Below, piece by piece: positions 53,975-62,468 of a stretch of 64,000 nt of DNA. Position 1 is the stretch's first letter, and every line of letters begins with the position of its first letter. Position numbers and translations under genes: made by a program. Source of the DNA: Deltaproteobacteria bacterium (GTDB taxonomy: Bacteria > Desulfobacterota > Desulfobacteria > Desulfobacterales > Desulfatibacillaceae); the NCBI GenBank assembly GCA_016235345.1, contig JACRLG010000024.1, positions 186,001-250,000 of the forward strand, in the 5' to 3' direction. The notes under the pieces were generated by a model, which saw only the letters and a program-made list of their open reading frames with translations, was not told the origin of the DNA and searched no databases.

Positions 53975-55873
53975 TCAGGGCGCGCCGCAGCCTTCGGCAT
54001 GATCCTTTCTGAGCAAAAGCCCCTCCATCCGGTATCTTTCCGATTCCGCATCCCTTCCGCTCCCTTCAAGGTCGGCTGCAACAAGGAGCATCGACCGCGA
54101 AAGGATTTCCGCCAAACGGCAGTATTTTCGTCCCTCCCGGTAGGCCTTTTCCGCTTGTCCCGTCTCGTTCAAAGCCAGGGCCAGGGCTTTTCTGGCCTTC
54201 AGATTCAGGGGATTTTTTCCCAGCATTGCCAGGAGCTGCGGTATCGAGGCCTTTAGATCATTCAGCGAGAAACGGACGATTTCCTGCGACGCGAGTTCGG
54301 CTTCATCCATGTCCTTCTTGATTTTGATGAGACTGAATGCCGCAGCCGCGTTATCGGGTTTTGCGTTCAAGGCCGCAAGAACATATTCGATGGCCTCATT
54401 TTTCTTCCCCATCGAGTTAAGGTTAACCCCCAGGTTCAGCATGGCCCTGGGGTAGCCCGGAGAAATCGAGAGGGCGCGATGAAAGAAGCCGGAAGCGTCC
54501 AGGTTTCGTCCGATATGGGCCAGGTGGAAACCGAGGTCCGTGAGGGCGACCGCCTCACGGCTCGGATCGTCGGCGTCTTCGGGCCGGGCGGAAAGGGCGG
54601 CCCGCAAGGATTCAAGGGCTTCGTCGTAACGGCCCTGTTCGGCGAAAACCGCTGAGAGCTTTCTGTGGGCGAACCAGGAGCCGGGGTTGCATCTTATGGT
54701 GGCTCTGTAAAGGGTTTCGCGGTTCAAAAAATCCGATGAATGCCCGAATGTCGAAACGCCCAGAAAGGCTATTATTGCTGCTGAAACGGCGATGAAGGCC
54801 TTTTTCGGAAGGCGGCCCAGGGCCGCAACTGCCAGAACCAGGGGAAACAGGGCAGGGAGGTAACAGAAGTGATCGGCCGTCACCGAATACCTGAAAGGAT
54901 AGACGTCTATGAAGCCCAGGGCCGGAAAGACGGTGCCGCCGTACAGCAGAACAGCCGCCAGGGGGCCTTTTCCCAGGCGTTTCCGGAAGGCCCAGAGGAT
55001 AAAGGGAAGCGCAGCCGCCGAGGCGGCATACAGCCATTGGCGGAACTCATGGGGGTTGGGATAAAACTGGGGATAGTTGAAACAGAAGGAGACCGGGAAA
55101 AATATCTTTTTGAGATAAAACCAGAATATCCAGCCTGCTGTAAGCACCCGGTTCACAAGGGGTATCTGAGCCTCCGGACCCTGGGCCCCCACGTGGTAAT
55201 ACTCAAGGTAACCGGTGAGCATCCCAAGGCCGATCCCCGCGACGAAAAAGGGGATGAGCCTTGTCACGAGCCGCCTGTCGATCCTTTTCCCCGAAAACCA
55301 GGCCGTCACGAGAAAGGCCGCTGGCATTGTGGACGTGACGGTTTTTGAAAGCAGGGACAGGAGAAAGAAAACGAAGGCCTTAACGTAGTCGCGGTTTGAA
55401 GGCGACCCGGATTCCTGCCATTTCAGCAGGGACAGGAAGGATGCGAGGCAGAAAAAACCCGAAAGCACGTTTTTGCGCTCGGTGACCCAGGCCACGGATT
55501 CCACGAAAAGAGGATGCACCGCGAAAACCGCCGCAACGAGAATCGCCCCCCTCATCCGCAGCCGAAGGAGAATCCTGTACAAGAGAAAGGCGCAGCCTGC
55601 ATGGAGGAGCGCGTTTACGAGGTGATAGCCCAAGGGATCGAGGCCCCACAGGCGTTTTTCGATCCAGAAGGAGGTGAAGACCAGGGGATAATACTGGGGG
55701 CTGGCGGCGGGCTCGCTCCATATCCGCCAGAGGCCGGTTATGGAGTTTAAAAGAAGGTTTTCGGTCAGGTAAAAATCATCGTCCCAGATATAGCCCGCAG
55801 AAAAGACCGGGTAATAGGCGGCCACGGTGAGAAAGGCCAGGGCGGATGCCGAAAGAAGCGTTTTCCGGGTCAT
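53975..55873 (-). CDS. Multi-span GT-C-like membrane protein with TPR repeats
   Basis: About 632 residues from ATG 55873. The N-terminal half has about ten membrane segments, with an acidic WDDD motif in the first external loop (GYIWDDDFYLTENL) like polyprenyl-phosphate sugar transferases (PMT/GT-C fold, TMTC-like). The C-terminal third is a set of tetratricopeptide repeats (AEQGRYDEALESLRAALSAR; ALNLGVNLNS-type). It probably glycosylates surface molecules. Donor and acceptor are unknown. Confidence 0.8.
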   Translation of the reverse strand: MTRKTLLSASALAFLTVAAYYPVFSAGYIWDDDFYLTENLLLNSITGLWRIWSEPAASPQYYPLVFTSFWIEKRLWGLDPLGYHLVNALLHAGCAFLLYRILLRLRMRGAILVAAVFAVHPLFVESVAWVTERKNVLSGFFCLASFLSLLKWQESGSPSNRDYVKAFVFFLLSLLSKTVTSTMPAAFLVTAWFSGKRIDRRLVTRLIPFFVAGIGLGMLTGYLEYYHVGAQGPEAQIPLVNRVLTAGWIFWFYLKKIFFPVSFCFNYPQFYPNPHEFRQWLYAASAAALPFILWAFRKRLGKGPLAAVLLYGGTVFPALGFIDVYPFRYSVTADHFCYLPALFPLVLAVAALGRLPKKAFIAVSAAIIAFLGVSTFGHSSDFLNRETLYRATIRCNPGSWFAHRKLSAVFAEQGRYDEALESLRAALSARPEDADDPSREAVALTDLGFHLAHIGRNLDASGFFHRALSISPGYPRAMLNLGVNLNSMGKKNEAIEYVLAALNAKPDNAAAAFSLIKIKKDMDEAELASQEIVRFSLNDLKASIPQLLAMLGKNPLNLKARKALALALNETGQAEKAYREGRKYCRLAEILSRSMLLVAADLEGSGRDAESERYRMEGLLLRKDHAEGCGAP

Positions 55874-55928
55874 TATTTTTCCGCCGAAGGAAAACATCCG
55901 GTAAAAAAAGCACTACTGGAATCCAGGA

Positions 55929-56058
55929 TATCAGCCTGTCTAAAAACGATGAAATGCTAAGGTTGGCGAAAACCATAAGAGCCGCGCGTACTGAAAGTAC
56001 GTGGCGGAATTGGCTTTGACGCCTGACACTTAAGTTCGCGTTTTTAGGCGGGCTGATA
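55929..56058 (-). repeat. Hairpin element copy H
   Basis: Arms TATCAGCCTGTCTAAAAACG and CGTTTTTAGGCGGGCTGATA pair except at three central positions. The interior has AAAGCCAATTCC, inner CGTAC/GTACG. It starts 11 nt after the stop of the DUF4388 gene, same orientation. Confidence 0.85.
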
Positions 56059-56069
56059 AGAAGGCGGGA

Positions 56070-57389
56070 TCATTCCTCCTTCATGGCAAGTATCCTTCCC
56101 GTGGTGATAACTGCGGGGGAGGTGTTCTTGAAGCGCTGGGCCACCTGCACTAGAATGTCCATCATATCCTTTACGATTTCCGCCTTCTCGGGGAAATCGG
56201 AGGTGTTTTCATGGATTGAAACTATGGCCTGGTTGATTTCCTTCAGCATGTTCTTGCTGGCCCTGGAGCCGAAGCTGTCCACCACGGTCTTTATGAGGTT
56301 GGCCACGAAAAGGCTGAAGCTCTTGGCCAGGATGTAGCGGCCCTTGTTGCTGTCCTTTACGGCGGCAAGGCTTTTGGTCACGGCCAGGATATTGGCGTCC
56401 ACCGGGTTGGTGGGGTGAAACCCGGTGAAAAGGTCGCGCTTTTTGCGAACCAGTTGGGGCTTGCAGCTTTCGATTATGTTGAAGGCCCATTTCTGGCGGG
56501 CTATCTTGTGCATCTTGCGGATGAGGTCTTTTTTCTGGACGTCCTCTGTGAGGTCGTCGAACATGGTGACCAGCCACTTTTCAAGCTCCACCTCCAGGTG
56601 TTTTCTTATGATCTGGAGAATATCGTTGTAAATCAGTATGATGTCCGAATAGTCGCCGTCGTCGCCAGCTGCTTCGTAAGGCTGCTCCTCCCGCTTTTCG
56701 ATCACCCCGCTGGATATGAGGCTGTTTAAAAGCTGGTAGGCCGAGTAGTCGTCGTAGGTCGCCGTGAAAATCAGGTCGCGCACGGTGCGCCTGCCGTCGA
56801 TGAGGCTTATGAACCGGCGCTCCTTTTCGGTGAAATGCATGTCCTCCATGTTCACGGGCTTTTCGGATATGGCGAAAACCATGCGGTCGGAGGGAATCTG
56901 GGACATGTAAAACACCATCTCGTCGATGCGGCGCATGGCCTCCATGATGATGTTCATTATATCGATACGTGTGTCCAGAGCGCCCTTGGGCACCTCGTCC
57001 GAGTCGTGGTATTCGAAGGCGCCGGACTTCCACACGAAAAGGTTGAAAATGACCTCCTCGGCCTGTTTGTGAATGGTCTGCTTCAGGGTCTGCTCGGAGA
57101 TGAAGCCCTTTTTCACCAATACGCTTCCCAGAGCCTGCTTGGTTTCGGCGGCCACGGAAAGGCTGTAGGCAAGGTCCTTGGCCGAGATCAGGCCGTCCCT
57201 GGTGAGCAGCGTTCCCAGCCGGGTTTCCTTCTGGCTTCCGGTGGCGCAGATGACGTCGCCGGTTTTGATGAAAATCTTGACCTCGCTCTCCCCGTTGGTG
57301 AGGGTAAGCGCACCGGTTCTTTCCTCGTTGGAAAGAAGCTGGAGAATGCTTGCGAGCGAGGAAGGCTCGAAACTGCCCTTTAGGTTCAT
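56070..57389 (-). CDS. DUF4388/PATAN-domain protein
   Basis: 439 residues. The N-terminus is a DUF4388 domain (LKGSFEPSSLASILQLL; SNEERTGALTLTNG) followed by a repeat-like segment with GTLLTRDGLIS and GSVLVKKGFIS (two similar units, about 60-115), as seen in GspE-type N-terminal regions, then a mostly helical C-terminal half. Such proteins take part in signalling or type IV pilus/gliding control in deltaproteobacteria. The first CheB-like fusion also has this domain. Partner unknown. Confidence 0.8.
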   Translation of the reverse strand: MNLKGSFEPSSLASILQLLSNEERTGALTLTNGESEVKIFIKTGDVICATGSQKETRLGTLLTRDGLISAKDLAYSLSVAAETKQALGSVLVKKGFISEQTLKQTIHKQAEEVIFNLFVWKSGAFEYHDSDEVPKGALDTRIDIMNIIMEAMRRIDEMVFYMSQIPSDRMVFAISEKPVNMEDMHFTEKERRFISLIDGRRTVRDLIFTATYDDYSAYQLLNSLISSGVIEKREEQPYEAAGDDGDYSDIILIYNDILQIIRKHLEVELEKWLVTMFDDLTEDVQKKDLIRKMHKIARQKWAFNIIESCKPQLVRKKRDLFTGFHPTNPVDANILAVTKSLAAVKDSNKGRYILAKSFSLFVANLIKTVVDSFGSRASKNMLKEINQAIVSIHENTSDFPEKAEIVKDMMDILVQVAQRFKNTSPAVITTGRILAMKEE

Positions 57390-57847
57390 GTCGCTTCCTT
57401 TTGGGGCTTTTCCCGTTTTAGGGCCTTTTCCGGGAGAAAGCCGAAAACCTTATTTGTAGTGCGCAGGATTATAATTTGAGAAGTATAGCAGTTTTTGGCC
57501 GGATGTAAAAGTATTGATGATTGAATCATGCAGAAATTTTTGCCTGTTGGGAAGAATTTCCATCGGGCTCCCGCCGCCCTTTCAAAAGCCGCCCCGGTTC
57601 CTCTTTTATCAGATGCGCCTTTTTTGGCCCGCCGGTCAATGGCATTGACGGCGCTGCCAAAAAGCAGTAAAAGAATTGGCTGGGTTCAAAGCCTTCTTGA
57701 AATAATCCGACAATTTTGAAGACGGTTTCCCGAATACAAAAAATCGGGGCAGGGCGGGGGTCTTCGGCCTGCCCTGACCGGCGAGGGTTTCAGCCGCATC
57801 GGTGAAAGCTGCGGCTCCACCGTTTTATTCCATCACAAGGGGGAGCA
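57390..57847. other. Divergent intergenic region
   Basis: A 458-bp spacer between the DUF4388 gene and the IMP cyclohydrolase gene. A GGGCAGG...CCTGCCC pairing (57747-57774) is the only structure noted. AT-rich around 57460-57540, presumably holding promoters not resolved here. Confidence 0.5.
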
Positions 57848-58534
57848 ATGAGCAAGAACGTCGTAACCAGGATTGACGGGCCGGTGCCCGTGAGGCACGT
57901 GCTCATTTCCGTATCGGACAAGACCGGGCTCGACCGATTCATCCCCGCACTTGTCAAGGCCGCGCCGGGAGTGAAAATCATTTCCACTGGCGGCACGTTC
58001 AGCCATATCGAGGGCATTTTGGGCAAGGCCGCCAAGGCTGTTCTTATTCCGGTCTCCGAGTACACCGGCCAGCCAGAAACCCAGGGCGGACTTGTCAAGA
58101 CTCTGGATTTCAAGGTCTACCTTGGCCTTCTCACCGAGACGTACAACGACGCCCACCAGAAAGACATGGCCCGCACCGGAGCCGTTCCCATTGACATGGT
58201 GGTGGCCAACCTCTATCCGTTCTCGTCCACCATCGCCGAGCCGGGCACCACCCCGGAGCATGCAAGGGGCGAAATAGACATCGGCGGCCCCTGCATGATA
58301 AGGGCCGCAGCCAAGAACTACCTTCGCGTGGCAGCAGTGGTGGAGCCAGCCGATTACCAGATGGTGACGGATGAAATCGCAGCCAACAACGGCTCGACCC
58401 TTCCCCGCACCAGGTACCGCCTCGCCCGAAAGGCTTTCAGGCTGACCGCCACTTACGACCGGGCAATTGCCGACTACTTCAGGGACACGCCCTTCGACAC
58501 CGTCTCGCCGCATTACCACATAGTCTATCCCTGA
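57848..58534 (+). CDS. Stand-alone IMP cyclohydrolase (PurH N-terminal domain only)
   Basis: 228 residues equal to the N-terminal half of bifunctional PurH, with no AICAR transformylase domain. It would close the ring of FAICAR to IMP. Conserved residues visible: ISVSDKTGL, ISTGGT, the NLYPF loop and EIDIGGPCMIRAAAKN. The usual KTLHPKxHGG motif reads VKTLDFKVYLGL, so two positions differ. A separate transformylase would be needed elsewhere in the genome. GGGGGAG precedes ATG 57848. Confidence 0.8.
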   Translation: MSKNVVTRIDGPVPVRHVLISVSDKTGLDRFIPALVKAAPGVKIISTGGTFSHIEGILGKAAKAVLIPVSEYTGQPETQGGLVKTLDFKVYLGLLTETYNDAHQKDMARTGAVPIDMVVANLYPFSSTIAEPGTTPEHARGEIDIGGPCMIRAAAKNYLRVAAVVEPADYQMVTDEIAANNGSTLPRTRYRLARKAFRLTATYDRAIADYFRDTPFDTVSPHYHIVYP

Positions 58535-58582
58535 CCTCAAGCGCCGGGGCGGCCCTTGTTGCGCCCCTGTTTACGCTCCATC

Positions 58583-58623
58583 GGCAGGCCCCGCCGGGAA
58601 TCGCTTTCCCGGCGGGGCCTGCC
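58583..58623. terminator. 18-bp stem hairpin after IMP cyclohydrolase
   Basis: GGCAGGCCCCGCCGGGAA and TTCCCGGCGGGGCCTGCC flank a 5-nt loop. 48 bp after the stop. No U-tract follows, so terminator function is uncertain, but the stem is very stable. Confidence 0.55.
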
Positions 58624-58671
58624 TGACCCAAAAAGCGGGTTGCCCCTAATTCCACCGGAAAAGTGAGCATT

Positions 58672-59208
58672 ATGAAGGACAAGGCATGGAGGTTTTCGCC
58701 GGTCATGTTCGCCATTGCGGCCATATTTTTTTTCATGCCGTTCATGGACGTGACAAGCGCGGACAGGAAGGTTCTCACCTTCACGGGAACCCGGATGGTC
58801 ACTGGGAAAGCTGTCGTCGGACCGGGATTTCCTGAATCCCTGAACAGCGTTTTTCCGGGCGGGAAAATTGACGCCCGGCCCCTTGTCGTGGTCACTCTCG
58901 GCCTCACCCTTTTGGGAGGGCTGGCTGGGCTCATCCGTCACACATTCGTTTCCGCGATATCGGCAGTCTGCGCCGGGGTCGGCACCGTCACCCTTCTCAT
59001 GCTGAAATCCAAAATCGACGCAAGCGTTCTTTCGGAAGGCGGAGGGCTTTTCAGAATACATTATTCCTACGGCTTCTGGGTCATCCTGGCCTGCCTCGCC
59101 CTTTCCATAGCCTTAAACGCCTGGATATTTTCCGGCCAGCACGACGAACACCACACTTTCGGCGGTTTCGACCAGCGCCACGAAGCGGACCCCGAAGAAG
59201 ACTGGTGA
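58672..59208 (+). CDS. Membrane protein of unknown function
   Basis: About 178 residues with four hydrophobic stretches (SPVMFAIAAIFFFMPFMD; LVVVTLGLTLLGGLAGLI; AISAVCAGVGTVTLLML; FWVILACLALSIALNAWI) and a His/Asp/Glu-rich C-terminus (QHDEHHTFGGFDQRHEADPE). ATG 58672 is preferred to GTG 58663. No family recognised. Confidence 0.6.
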   Translation: MKDKAWRFSPVMFAIAAIFFFMPFMDVTSADRKVLTFTGTRMVTGKAVVGPGFPESLNSVFPGGKIDARPLVVVTLGLTLLGGLAGLIRHTFVSAISAVCAGVGTVTLLMLKSKIDASVLSEGGGLFRIHYSYGFWVILACLALSIALNAWIFSGQHDEHHTFGGFDQRHEADPEEDW

Positions 59209-59428
59209 CAGTCCGCTTCTTCCCGTCGGCCTGAAAAGGGCAGGGGCCTGTTTTCCGCTTAAACGTTTCTGGGCCGGGACTCCGCACTGGCGAAGCTGAT
59301 TCCCGGCCTGTTTTTTTCGGTCTGCTCCCTATACATCTTCCCTTTCAAAGGGATTTTTCCCTCAAAAACCTCAAAAAGATGCGCAGACTGTTTTGGCCAT
59401 GCGGCCATAATGCGGCGACAGCTACGTT

Positions 59429-59460
59429 TTTGTAGATTATTTTTTTTAATTATCTACAAA
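59429..59460. promoter_or_regulatory. Possible enhancer-binding palindrome
   Basis: TTTGTAGAT and ATCTACAAA, 14 bp apart, centred about 100 bp upstream of the -24 element, where sigma-54 activators usually bind. It does not match the classical NtrC site. Confidence 0.45.
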
Positions 59461-59543
59461 TTTGTTCATAAATACTGGTTGTGTAAAAAGGCAAAACTAA
59501 TTTAATGCCTGAAATCATTATATATTTTTGAAAAAAGCGCTTC

Positions 59544-59559
59544 TGGCATGACATTTGCT
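59544..59559 (+). promoter_or_regulatory. Sigma-54 (-24/-12) promoter of glnD
   Basis: TGGCATGACATTTGCT matches TGGCAyG-N4-TTGCw with correct GG-to-GC spacing. The start site should be about 59570, about 30 nt before glnD. Fits nitrogen control. Confidence 0.8.
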
Positions 59560-59602
59560 TTAAATAACAACAAGTTTAACGCAGAGCCATGGGGACAGGG
59601 TT

Positions 59603-62248
59603 ATGAATCAGGTGACAGCCATCAAAAAATCAGCGAGCCCGGCGGAAAACCTGTCTCATGCCAAGCACAGGCTTTTATCCAGGGGCCTGCCGGAAGATGC
59701 TCCGGGCTTTCTTGCGGCCCACGCCCGGATAATCGACGACTATTTTGTGGAATCCTACGAAAAGAGCCAAGTGGGCCCAAGCCTCGCCGTGGCCAAAAAC
59801 CCTTACGCCCTGGTGGCGCTTGGGGGTTACGGACGCAGGGAGCAGTGCATCCACTCCGACGTCGATCTTCTCATATTGTTCGACGGCAGGGTTCCTCCGG
59901 AGGCCACCCGCCTGGTTCACGAGGTTGTCTATCCCCTGTGGGATTTGGGCCTTGAAATCAGCCCGGCCACCAGAAGCCTCAAGGAGGCCGTGAAGCTGGC
60001 CTGCAAAGACTACGAGATTCTGACGCCGCTGTTGGACGCAAGGTTCGTGTGCGGCGCTTCCAGGCTCTATTCCAGGCTCCAGGACGAGCTTGACGGCCCG
60101 GTTCTGAAAAAGCACGCAAAGAGCTACCTGGAGTGGATGGTGGCCACCGGACGTTCCAGGCACGCACGCTACGGAGACACCACGCACATCCTTGAGCCGC
60201 ACCTCAAAGAGGGGCCGGGGGGCTTGCGGGATTACCATTCCATATTATGGATGGGCCGGGTTCTTTCCGGGGCGAGGAGCATGGATGAACTTTGCGGGCA
60301 TGGCATTCTGACCGCAGATGAGCTTGCGGGGCTCAGGAAGTCCCTGGCCTTTGTGTGGAAGGTGCGCAACCACCTGCATCTGGCCAGCGGCCGCAAAAAC
60401 GACATGCTCTACCTGGATTACCAGAAAAAGCTGGCCCAGAGCCTTGGCTTTGCAGACGAGCAGGACAGGGCGGGCATCGAGCGTTTCCTCTCGGTGCTTT
60501 CGGGCCACATGGACCGCATCCACGAGCTTTACCAGGCCACCGTGCGAACCGCCGCGCCGGAAAGGTCATCAAAAAGAAAAAACCCGGAGACCTTCGCCGA
60601 GGGCATAAGGCTCGACAAGGAAGGGCTCGATTTCGCCTCCCCCCGCACCATCCTGGCCTCTCCTTTGTCCCTTGCCCGGATTTTTTCCGAAAGCGCACGG
60701 CTTGGGGTGAGGCTCTCCCTTTCGGCCAGAAGGCGGGTGCGGGAAAGCGTCGGGCTCATCACGGACTCCTTCCGTTCCGATCCCTTGGCGGTCAGCGCCT
60801 TCGAGACGGTCTTGAGGGCCGCCCCCACCGAAAGCGCGGACGCCCTGGAGGAAATGCGGGACACCGGCTATCTTTCGGCCTTCATCCCCGAATTTGCGGG
60901 AATCGTCCACCTGGTCCAATTCACCGAGTATCATCTCTATCCCACCGACACCCATTCCCTGATGACGGTGAGGATTCTGAAGGACTTCGCTAGAAGCGAC
61001 GACACCCTGGTGTCCGACGTTTTCAGGGACGTTTCCCCCAAGCGCGTACTGTATCTGGCAGGCCTTCTGCACGATGTGGGAAAGGGAGTGGAAAGCGCTG
61101 ACGAGAACCACTCCACCGCAGGCGCCCGGCTGGTGAAGACCATAATGGAGCGCATGGGTTACCCGGACACGAAGATCGAAACCGTGCAGTTTCTTGTGCG
61201 TGAGCACCTTCTTATGGCCAAGACCGCCTCCCGCCGGGACTTGAACGACGAGGAGACCATCCTGGCCTTCAGCCGCAAGGTGGGCGGCATAATGAACCTT
61301 CGTATGCTCTACCTGCTCTCCCTTGCCGACACAATGGCGACCGGCCCCAACGCCAACACCGAATGGACCCGGAGCCTTCTGAGGGAGCTTTTTTCCAAGG
61401 CATACAGAACCCTGGCTTCAGGCGACATGGTATCCGGGAACCTCGCTTCCAAAAGGAACCTTTCCATAGAGGAAAACAAGCGAAGGGAATTCCTGGCGCT
61501 TCTGCCCGTGGATTTTTCTGAAAAAGAGGGCCTCGATCTTTTCGGCAAGATGTCTCCCAGATACAGGCACGACATTTCCGCCTCGGACATGGCGGCCCAC
61601 GCCCTTCTGTGGCGGCGTCTCTCCCCGGCGGTCCCGGCTGTGCTGGCCGCCGGAAAAAGCCAGTCGGACAACCTGCGCACGGTGACCGTTGCGGCCAACG
61701 ACGCGCCAGGCCTTTTTTCCCGCATAGCGGGAGCCCTGTCTTTGCACGGGATATCCATTCTGGACGCCGAAATCTACACCTGGCACAACGGATGCGCCTT
61801 GGACGTTTTCCGGGTTTCGCCCCCGCCCGACGCCCTTTTCGAAAAAGAGACCTGGGTGAAGGTGGAAAAGGACCTGGTGGCCTCAATAAAGGGCGAGCTG
61901 GACCTTTTCCAGGCCCTGGAGCGCCGGAGCCGCTCGGACACAAAATGTCGCGCCGCAACCGCCCTGGGCGAGCCCGAACGGGTGCGCGTGGACAACCGCT
62001 CATCCAGTTTTTTCACCATAGTCGAGGTGTTTGCGGACGACCGTCCGGGGCTTTTGCACGGGATCACCAGGGTTCTTTTTCAGGAGGGCCTGGACATAAG
62101 GGTAGCCAAGATTTCCACCAAGTCAGACAGGGTGGTGGACGTTTTTTACGTGCGCGACACCGATGGGCAGAAGCTGGATGGACAGCGAAGCGAGGCCGTA
62201 AGGCGGCGCTTGCAGGAAGCCCTGGACGAGGCCTCTGGTAAAACATGA
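59603..62248 (+). CDS. glnD: PII uridylyltransferase / uridylyl-removing enzyme
   Basis: 881 residues. Nucleotidyltransferase domain (GGYGRREQCIHSDVDLLILF, about 75), GlnD-specific helical domain, HD hydrolase domain (LAGLLHDVGKGV; DENHSTAGARL, about 490) and two C-terminal ACT domains (about 695 and 805). It senses glutamine and modifies PII at Tyr51. Lies directly behind a sigma-54 promoter. Confidence 0.95.
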   Translation: MNQVTAIKKSASPAENLSHAKHRLLSRGLPEDAPGFLAAHARIIDDYFVESYEKSQVGPSLAVAKNPYALVALGGYGRREQCIHSDVDLLILFDGRVPPEATRLVHEVVYPLWDLGLEISPATRSLKEAVKLACKDYEILTPLLDARFVCGASRLYSRLQDELDGPVLKKHAKSYLEWMVATGRSRHARYGDTTHILEPHLKEGPGGLRDYHSILWMGRVLSGARSMDELCGHGILTADELAGLRKSLAFVWKVRNHLHLASGRKNDMLYLDYQKKLAQSLGFADEQDRAGIERFLSVLSGHMDRIHELYQATVRTAAPERSSKRKNPETFAEGIRLDKEGLDFASPRTILASPLSLARIFSESARLGVRLSLSARRRVRESVGLITDSFRSDPLAVSAFETVLRAAPTESADALEEMRDTGYLSAFIPEFAGIVHLVQFTEYHLYPTDTHSLMTVRILKDFARSDDTLVSDVFRDVSPKRVLYLAGLLHDVGKGVESADENHSTAGARLVKTIMERMGYPDTKIETVQFLVREHLLMAKTASRRDLNDEETILAFSRKVGGIMNLRMLYLLSLADTMATGPNANTEWTRSLLRELFSKAYRTLASGDMVSGNLASKRNLSIEENKRREFLALLPVDFSEKEGLDLFGKMSPRYRHDISASDMAAHALLWRRLSPAVPAVLAAGKSQSDNLRTVTVAANDAPGLFSRIAGALSLHGISILDAEIYTWHNGCALDVFRVSPPPDALFEKETWVKVEKDLVASIKGELDLFQALERRSRSDTKCRAATALGEPERVRVDNRSSSFFTIVEVFADDRPGLLHGITRVLFQEGLDIRVAKISTKSDRVVDVFYVRDTDGQKLDGQRSEAVRRRLQEALDEASGKT

Positions 62249-62468
62249 AGAAACAACGCTTTTGGCTGTAATTATGGGGTGATGGCTGGCGTACGGTTGG
62301 GCAGTCCAAATCCGCGCGGAGATTGGACGCACGGCCCTTGCCCCGGGTTAGGGCGGATGGGGAGGCTTTGTTTTCCCCAGGGCCGCCGATGGTGAAATAA
62401 TCACAGGCCAAGGAGCCCTTAAACGGGCTCCAAAAGATGCCTGTCCAAAAAATTTAAGGAGACTTTCC

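Larger units (their letters stand above)
59209..59602. other. AT-rich upstream region of glnD
   Basis: A 394-bp spacer. The second half is AT-rich. It contains an inverted repeat (59429-59460) and the sigma-54 promoter (59544-59559). Confidence 0.65.

Noticed and set aside
6688-56058. CRISPR array
   Set aside because: The recurring elements are dispersed, long and palindromic, without regular repeat-spacer order.
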